Assembly: GCA_022316685.1 (NCBI GenBank)
Contig: JAKJHU010000187.1
Location: forward strand, 310,001-374,000
Length of the DNA: 64,000 bases
Source of the DNA: Progne subis subis
Lineage: Eukaryota > Chordata > Aves > Passeriformes > Hirundinidae
Direction: 5' to 3'
The notes beneath the pieces were generated by a model. The model ran no database searches, had not been told where the DNA came from, and saw nothing but the letters and a program-made list of their open reading frames with translations. Positions 21,079-64,000 of this stretch are shown here, one piece after another. The position numbers were made by a program, and so were the translations under genes. Numbering within the stretch: position 1 is the stretch's first letter; the number at the start of each line of letters is the position of its first letter.

Positions 21079-22714
21079 GCCTAAGAAGAGTTACATGTAC
21101 ACTCTCATTGCTTACTAAGCCTATTAGTCTGTCCATTGACAACCCTTCATATTTCAAGTTCATTGTCAAAGCCTGTTTTTTTTCCCCCTCCTCTCTAGCT
21201 CTCTAGCACTCATGGCTTTGATGAATTATGTTTCAAGCTTCTAATTACTTTACCATTTTTCATTACCTCTCGCCAGCCCAAAGAACAAGGTTGGTATTTC
21301 AAATATAAAGCCTCTGCCCCCCTGCCATCAGCACTCCCCTTTCCTCTGATGCAGCTGCTCCAAGGGTATTTTTTTCTTTCTTTTCACTCTGATTTGCAGG
21401 CATGATGTCTGGTAACTTGTTTAAGCGCAAAAGAAACAAACACCTGCTTCCTATTCTACCTTAACTCTTTTGGATTTTACTTGATATCCATCTCAGCACC
21501 AGAGAACTTCACTTTCTGGTAGTGCTGTTTTAACTAACTAGTTCTATTAAACTTTGGCCCTTCTTGCATTATTTTTACTGCTATCTTCAGCAAAAGAGGT
21601 GTATTTCTTTGCCTTCAGGAAGGTGGTAGACTAGAAAAGGAAAATAATAGCTTTTATACTGGTGACAACATATGCTGTGTGCCATACATTCTTGAACTCT
21701 TTCTATTGCAGATTTAAGGTATATAGCATATAGTCCATCAATGCAACGTGCATTTGTGAGCCTATACAATTCCCCGATCAGAGAACTGTTCTTCAGTTTT
21801 GAGATTAAGATCAGTATGGTTTTAGCCTGTGAGAAGTTATCGTCTGAAAAGTATGGAATGCATCAGCTGACAAGAATCCCCACTTCAGTTTCATAGAGAA
21901 GGGCAGGTGTGAGGGACTTCACTTCTGTCCTCATCTTTTCAAAACCAGAAACTGCAATACTGGATTTTGCCTTCTGATACTATTCTACATCTGTCTAATC
22001 TGATGGGCTACTGAGAAACAACAAGCAATACCAGCACTAACAAGGTTTTTATTTTTGGCACACTGTGTTCAGCAGCCAGTTATATAATGGGTTACATGGC
22101 AGCAGCTCATAATGAGATCATTATGGGGTAAAAAACCCCTGAACAAAACCTTCTGCTTTTCAAATCGCAACCACACAAACATTAACAGTATATAAGCTAG
22201 AAGTAATTCTTCAGCAACTTCTATGGCTAAAACAGCATCCTCAAGCTCTGCTTACACAAAACCATGCATATTTGTTTATACAGGGAACTCATCAAACTCC
22301 TGCCTCAAGAGATGGGACAGCATTAGTCCTTGTTCCTTCCACACAGCCCATTCAGATATTACACACTTTAGTATAGCACTATTGTACCTGTTTGCTTTAT
22401 GTTTAATCCTTTCTTCTTCCTTCCAGTTTTAAATACAACCAACACAAGTAGGATTCTTTCTACTTTTTTTCAGGCTCACTATGACTACCAGTAGTTAAAC
22501 CAATTGTTTAAGTAGTCCCCATTTGTTTTATGTAGCATCCAATGCCAGTAGACACATGGACAGTGTGCAGCAGATGTAATGAAGTCCCATGGTGTATGCA
22601 CACAGCTCGTACAGCCACTCCAGTATCAGTATCCCTCACACATCACATACTTTCCTCCTTCTCTTACTGTGTATCACTTAGACATCATACCTAAAACTTC
22701 AGAGCATTATACCC

Positions 22715-22830
22715 ATTGCCTAACCTTCTAACCTTCAGAGAGACTCTGAAGTAGACACTATTGTCCCATTTTACAGATGGGAAAACTGAGGCAGGAGTAT
22801 TTATAGTCTGTCCAATACTGCAAATGAAAG
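22715..22830 (+). mobile_element. MIR-type ancient SINE remnant
   Basis: The segment ACTATTGTCCCATTTTACAG followed by ATGGGAAAACTGAGGCA matches the conserved MIR core. This is an amniote-age SINE, so the copy is very old. The edges are approximate. Confidence 0.7.
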
Positions 22831-23165
22831 TCCATCTAAAAGTTTCCACTTCTATAATATGATGGTCATATATAAGTACCAAAATCAGGGCAACAAGAAG
22901 GCCTGCTTCAGAATACTGAGCTTTCATTATTATTATTTCTACAAATCAGCAGCAGTTTGTGCTTTATACTAAGAAGTGAGATATTCCAGGTGAAACATGG
23001 GATTAAGAAATGATGGTAGAAAACAATTGAAAAGCCAACCAGTGATGAATTCTGTTTAATACCAGAAAAGCCAAAGACACTCTTCAGACCAAAAAGTATT
23101 AATTAAAAGGAAAAAAAACAAAAGAACAAGACATTTCAGAATTGTTTAAGCTGACATTATGTTGT

Positions 23166-23171
23166 TTTATT
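23166..23171 (-). terminator. FASN: Candidate distal FASN poly(A) signal
   Basis: AATAAA on the minus strand about 1.7 kb after the stop. It would give a longer 3' UTR than the site at 24,219; the sequence does not show which one is used. Confidence 0.35.
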
Positions 23172-24086
23172 TCAGATTTCACAAAAGAAATACTTTATAA
23201 AACTAAAATCAGTAAACCCAGCCACTATCAACAGAGGATGGTATAAGCAAAAGACACTAGGGACACTAGGTCAGAACTTGCAGTGAAGAGCCATCTGTTC
23301 CGTTCACTGGAATGCTCCTGTGCTACCAGAATACTTTACTGGGGGATGAAGAATGAGAGAACTGGGCTTTTACAGCAGTTCTGAGAAGCACAATAGCTCC
23401 TCCTAGTTGGTGCTCTGTTGCTACCCAGGTCTCCTCTGTATCATAAGTGTAACAAGGATTTACTGATTTCAGAAAGGACAGATCCAGCATAGCAAAGCGA
23501 AGAAAATTTTCAATCGAATTTTATGCAAATTTCCTTTAAAAAGGTACTACTGTATTTTAAAAATCAGACCAAACTGATTACTTAGCTAACTTATGTGGGA
23601 TTTCCAGTCTCATTACTGAAAGGAAAATGAACACACAAGGTTTAAGCAAGCCCTGTGCTAAATAAAATATATAGTAGCTTTGGGTAGATACTTGTATGTT
23701 TGCCTGAGATTTGATTATAGGAGAGCAGGGGTGGGAGGATTTGTTCAGTTATTAAGGAATTCTATTCCCTGCCCTCTCCATTCCAAATTTTTCATTAAGT
23801 GGCAAGACTGGAGGTGAGAGGCAATAAGGTAAAGCAATAATCTTAATGCCTTACTAAGGTTCTGACAGAGCAGGCCACAGAACCTTGCACAAATATAGAC
23901 AATGTACCTGCCTATGGACAGTTTTGCATGTTTTTATCAAGTTATGGCTGCTCAGTACAGCAGCATCTGTCAAAACATCCACCCCATCCCCCAGGCCTCT
24001 CTCTCCTCTGAAGAGTATATAATGGCAAGAATCCTTCCTTCTACCTATTCCTTTCTGAAAAGGGCAGGGCAGTGGGAGAAAGGAAA

Positions 24087-24212
24087 AAAACAAAACACAA
24101 AACCACAAAAAACCCCCAAACAAACAACAACAAAACAAAAAAACCCCAAAAACCCCACCAAAACAAAACAAACCCCAACCCAAAAACAAACCCCAACCCA
24201 AAACAAACAAGA
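24087..24212. repeat. A/C-rich simple tract in the FASN 3' region
   Basis: About 125 bp of AAAC/CCCAA steps on the plus strand; G/T-rich on the FASN coding strand, directly after the AATAAA at 24,219. Confidence 0.9.
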
Positions 24213-24218
24213 AACCAA

Positions 24219-24224
24219 TTTATT
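24219..24224 (-). terminator. FASN: Candidate proximal FASN poly(A) signal
   Basis: AATAAA on the minus strand about 680 nt after the stop. It is followed at once by a G/T-rich tract on the coding strand (24,212 down to 24,087), which looks like an unusually long GU-rich downstream element. Whether cleavage occurs here is inference. Confidence 0.5.
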
Positions 24225-24900
24225 TCAAAGATGGGCAACCGTCCCTTGTAGAATAAACCTCCTCCTCCAAAAAGGGATATTTTTTTGCTCCTATAACCCA
24301 CGATAAATTAAAACCAAGTAAGAAGTCTCTGGTTTGACACAATAAATACTTAGAATATAGCAAATTAAAAAATATAGTTACAAAACCCTCAATGGAATTC
24401 TCTTTCTGACCTAAACTGCAGATAGATTCTTCACAGATAAGAAGTATCTCCAAAATCAGCTGCAGCTCCTCTCCTGTTCACTAAGCTTGGTCAACGAGTG
24501 CTATCACGTACCCTTTGGAATACTGTTAAGACAAAAACAATATAAAGCACAAGAAATCTACTCCTAAATTTGTTTTTTATACTGCCAAGGGTGTAGGAAG
24601 CAACCATCTGTGGGGAATCCTCACGGCAGTGCACAGTGACAGAGTCACAGCACTACAGTTAACATGGACGGGCAGACTAGAAGGAAAAACAGCCATAGGA
24701 AAAGAGGGAGATAGAACCCATAAAGGTTGGAAAAGGAAAAGATAGGCAAGAGACAGAAAAACACCAATTGAGTCCAGTTGAACTTCCCAGTTCTGGCAGC
24801 AGAGCAGATGAGATGTTGAACAGGAAGAGTTCCTTGGGGCCTGTCATAACTAGGAATGTTGTTGGCATTTTCTTCGTCATTGACACTGAGGAAGTAGAAG

Positions 24901-59865
<34,965 letters not shown>

Positions 59866-59882
59866 CTCTTAACTTCTCCCTG

Positions 59883-62800
59883 TTACTAAGATCCACAAAG
59901 CAGTATGGCTAGTAAGATTTCACACAGAGCAAAGTATATGTGTCCTGTCTCCCTGACATGTTGTGACAAACAAGCGTATTTGCAGGAACACCCACACAGG
60001 AACAGCCCATGGAGTCTCTACTATTAAAAAAAACCCAAACAAACAAACAAACAAAAAAAAAAACACCAAAAAAACCACCCAACGAATTAAATAGACTGTA
60101 AGAACCATGGGGTTGATAAGGATGAAAAAAAAGATCCTAAAGGAGCATTAGACACTGATAATCACCAGTTTCTATATGACAACCAGAAAATGAGTACATC
60201 TACCTCTACTAAATGCAGAGCCTCTGTGAAGTCAGCAGAGAAGAAAGATTAACATGCTGGAGCAGAGGTGGGTGGAGAAATTATGAAATACACATAGTAA
60301 AATACATAATTACAAGTCAAACCTAACAGGTAGCCAAACAAGTTCTACAATCATTCCAAAGTTAAATACTAACTTAAGAATCAATAATCAAAAGATTTGT
60401 TATACATGAAAAAAAAAGAAACTTTAAACAAACAAAATTAGAAGATTGCACAAAATCACCCCCCCCCCCATAAACAACACAACCCTAGACCACCACCCCC
60501 CCCTCCAATTTAGCATAATTTTAAAAGTCAAAGCCAAAGAAATAAGTGTTACATCTAAAGTGTTTCCTAACTGGACCCTGCAGTGCCACAGGTTTAAATA
60601 ACTGGGAATGTAGAACTGACTACACCTGATAGAAGGTGGTGCTTTAAGACATGCTTTGGCAGAACAGATCTGGAATACAGACAGGAAGAAAAACTTCAGC
60701 TGTTGTCCCAAGAAATAAATTTGCATTCAAGACCCCAGTCTCAAATACCAATAAGAGAGCATCATGCTGCATAAGATAGCATGACGGGACACCTGTATCA
60801 GAACACAGCACCAAATGATAGCTCGTATACTAAACTCCTTTATCTTCTATTACAGAAAAAATATATAAGGGCTAAGTAGAGACAAGGCAAGTTAACCTGA
60901 TGTTTCAGTTGAATTAAAATTATAATTTTAGATCCTAAGTAGACAAGTTAGAGGAGTAGGGGGAATTCCCACATATATGGTGGGAATTTTTTAATATGAA
61001 AATAAATAAAAGTACGGCTGTAGGAACCAAAGAGATAGTAAGCACTCACAGTACTTCCTTAAATAATCCTTCTGGTAAGTACGAGCAAAGTATTCTTTAA
61101 TGTGTGGGATTATAAACAAGTAAAAAACACAAAGAAAACTAGGCATTCAAACAACTACAAGTCTGTCTTAACAACTTTGAAGGAAAAGGTTTGTTACGAA
61201 AGAGCTGAAGTTTGACTTCCATAAGGTATTACACTACATAGTGGCATGCAGGCCCATTGCTTAAGTGCTGCTGGTGCTTGATCATTTCCAAAATACAGCA
61301 CTAATGGGTACTCTCTGACGAGTGCTTAGTGGCAGTTTTTCCAACCCAAGACGTTTCATTTGGGTATTGTTTTGCAGTCTCTTTCGGGACCTCTTGGTGC
61401 TTTTGAGCAAGAAACAGGTCCCTCTTCCATCCACACACTACATTGCTCAGGCAAAGTGACACTTTCCATAGCTGCATGAGGTTGCTGCGGTGCGCAGAAG
61501 GAAAGCAGAGCCCTCTGCACAGCTGAGGTGTAGCTCTGCCAGAACGTACCACCACAGAGGCTGCCTGATTTCTTTCACCTTTCTCTCCTTCAGCAGCAAT
61601 CTTGATTCAGATCTGTGGAGTAACTGTGGAATTACGCAACACCTAACACTGAAGCAGAAGAGATGATTACTTCACCCAGTCCACCCCTTCTGGGAGCAGA
61701 AGCAGAAGTGCTCCCAAAAGGACATCCTAGATTTCTAGGTCTTGTGCTAAACACCCAAACAACAGAAGGTCTATTCCACTTTTGTTCATTTAAAAAAGGA
61801 AACACTAAGGGCCAAATTGAGCAAGGACCTTACTGAGAAACTAGTCCCCAAAACTTAAGTTGCTAGTAATAGGCCCAGTCCACTCAGTGCTCAAGAGAAA
61901 CCTCTCAGTTTTTCCACTTACACAAAACTAGTAAGTCAGTTTTATTACTGGCCTCACCACTGTATCTGTAAAAAGCAATCAAAGGCCACAACTCTACTAC
62001 ACTTTCAGAATTTCTGTGCTGGGGCAGGGAAAGAGATCTTGTGCACAAAGTTTACTATTTAAGCTTAAGATATGAGACATGAAAATGAACACTTAAGTAT
62101 GACTCAATTTTATACCTCAGATCTTTGGGTGATGGTCTCTAGGGAGAGAAATATAATCTTTATTTCAGGGGACTGAAATATGACTTCTGGGAGTGCTCCT
62201 TCCCATCGCATATCTCTTTTCCTGGAGCATCAGAAAAACTCTATCCAGGTACAACCAATTGACGAAACATTCCTTTCAGACAGTGAAGTAATGAAATTCA
62301 TCAACAAAACATTTTTTGCCTACTTGTTATGAATGTAGTTGAGCAAGACTATGTCAAAGGTGGAGAAAAAGATGCTGCAGTAATCAAAATCAGAAGAACA
62401 AGAGCCAAGAAGATCTTTTTAACTCGGGTAAGAAGAGCCACAAATTAAAACATTTTAATACACAAAGAACCAGAAAGATTTAGACTTGCCACAAAGAGCT
62501 CCAAATCTGTACATCTAAGATAAGATACAAATTATGGATTAAGCAGCAGACAGCAGAGAGGATCTGCTATTGGAAAACAAGAGTGGTCAGAAGAAAAGTC
62601 ATTAATATTAAGCCATCCCTGATTAAACAGTGATTACAGCAGTTGTTACAGCTACCAATAATGTTTTTGGTCTTCCTTGACAGATAGGAAACAGATACAT
62701 AATTTTAAAGTTGATTGACTTTGACCCCAAATAGTGTATTGCATTATTATTTTACTTTACTAGAGACTTGTTTTCCGTAGAGCATTTTTTTACTACACAC

Positions 62801-64000
62801 AGTAACACAGTATACTGACTGATATCAAGTATAGGGCATAGCACAGGTCAAGAAAGAACATTTATTTCTATACGTTTTAAAGGAGATTAGACTACTGCAA
62901 GCATACAAACAGACTACTCATACTACCTCTGATGACCAAAGTGTTCAAAAGCAACAGGTCAAATCAGGAGACAAAGATAAAGAGGGACAAACAAGAGCCT
63001 TCTCTTTCTTAAGGCTGTATTTTCTGAATCCAACCAGACATCTAACATCCCTCTTCTTCAGTTTATCCCATGCTATTGTTTAAATTGAGTTATGCAAATT
63101 TTCCTCAGACAGCTCGTGTTTTTAACTGAGTAGAGAGCAACCATACCACAGGCAACCTTCCCTCCTTCTGCCGAAGTATCAGTGCAGTAGACACCTCAGT
63201 TAAGCCTAAACAACCATCTCACTGGATTGACACAATATTTTTCAGCAATTCTACTGTGTTGCTGACTCATTCAGTTTGTGACTAGTCATAACTAACAATC
63301 CCTTCTGGTATCAAAGCTACTCTTAAGTTGAAATACTGTTCGCTATTGCATTTAAAACATTTTTTTTTCGGTCTCTCACTAATTTGGCACCAAAAATTAA
63401 TCAAAAAGATATTAACCATCATTTTCCACCATCCCTGGCAGCTGTACAACTTTTATCTACTGTTCCCCTACAGAAGTAACCCTCTGACCATTAAGCATAT
63501 AAGCTTATAAAGGGAAAGAAAAGCCAAAAAATCCAAACCCAAATCCTCCAAACAAATAAACAAACAAGCAAACAAAGTGAAGGTAAAATCTGATGCCTTT
63601 TCCTGTTCATACCTGACTTGCCAACCACTGAACAGAAACTTATTCTGTTGTAACTTGTTCACCTAGGGTTTGGTGAAGAAAGGAAGGGGAGAGGGAAGGA
63701 GAAACAGCAGTTTGCAAAGAAATGACAAATGAAACCCAAATCTTGTTTTGCCTGATGCACATTTCCTTTTCCTAGACAGGATCAAAATATTTATTTCACT
63801 GTTATTTTGATAGCTGTCATCATGGTAGGGCAGAATCCTTAAAGTCAGTTCTGCTATTGTTTCCAGGCAGTCCAAATCTCCACCTTTTCTGGAACTCTCA
63901 TTATTGTAAAAAAAACAAAAACAAAAACCCAAACCAAAAACTTCAGCACAGACATTGACAAAAGGACTGTTTTCTTTGGTTTTCAGTATGATTACATCAC
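59883..64000 (-). other. FASN: FASN intron 1 (partial), promoter not in window
   Basis: AT-rich with A/C tracts at 60,027, 63,530-63,572 and 63,908-63,942 and a C run at 60,460. No CpG island, TATA-like promoter context or coding exon seen. The non-coding exon 1 and the lipogenic promoter should therefore lie beyond 64,000. Confidence 0.65.
60027..60082. repeat. A/C-rich simple tract upstream of FASN coding exon 1
   Basis: (AAAC)n and A runs on the plus strand about 160 bp upstream of the start codon, within intron 1. Confidence 0.85.

Larger units (their letters stand above)
21079..24900. other. FASN 3' UTR and intergenic DNA
   Basis: No coding potential. The FASN 3' UTR extends from 24,900 to one of the two poly(A) candidates. 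Below that lies unremarkable AT-rich DNA with the MIR remnant. Confidence 0.6.

Overview
This is a vertebrate nuclear window, almost certainly from a bird and probably a songbird. It carries CR1 LINE fragments with the typical ATTCTATGATTCTATGA tail, a tRNA-Ile-derived SINE with a CR1-type tail (the TguSINE1 design known from passerines), and three kinds of avian-style solo LTR. There are no bacterial features: no operons, CRISPR arrays or insertion sequences.

Two genes fill most of the window, both on the minus strand and head to tail. DUS1L (tRNA dihydrouridine synthase 1-like) has 13 coding exons between 19,185 and 4,033, giving 485 codons plus a stop. FASN (type I fatty acid synthase) has 42 coding exons between 59,865 and 24,901, giving 2,514 codons plus a stop. 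Every exon junction was read from the sequence, and the phases close in both genes. The order FASN then DUS1L on one strand matches the vertebrate arrangement (human 17q25). FASN encodes the full cytosolic multienzyme KS-AT-DH-(inactive methyltransferase/KR-like core)-ER-KR-ACP-TE, and all the catalytic residues I checked are intact. Its non-coding first exon and promoter lie beyond 64,000.

Layout. 1-4,032: downstream of DUS1L, with a solo LTR at 2,975-3,399 and a candidate DUS1L poly(A) signal at 3,852. 4,033-19,185: DUS1L, whose introns hold CR1 pieces, a second copy of the same LTR in the opposite direction, a SINE and an 88-base near-palindrome. 18,870-20,200: a CpG-rich promoter region with a 52-unit, 11-bp minisatellite at 19,448-20,018. 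20,200-24,900: intergenic DNA and FASN 3' UTR, with an ERVL-like LTR, a MIR-type SINE remnant and two candidate poly(A) signals. 24,901-59,865: FASN. 59,880-64,000: part of the FASN first intron, with no exon or CpG island visible.

The two genes are functionally unrelated (tRNA modification and lipid synthesis). The most unusual element is the GC-box-bearing minisatellite directly upstream of the DUS1L start codon. I found no convincing new multi-gene system. The items most worth checking are that array, the intronic hairpin in DUS1L, a GC-AG intron in FASN, and a set of A/C-rich tracts that all lie on the same strand.
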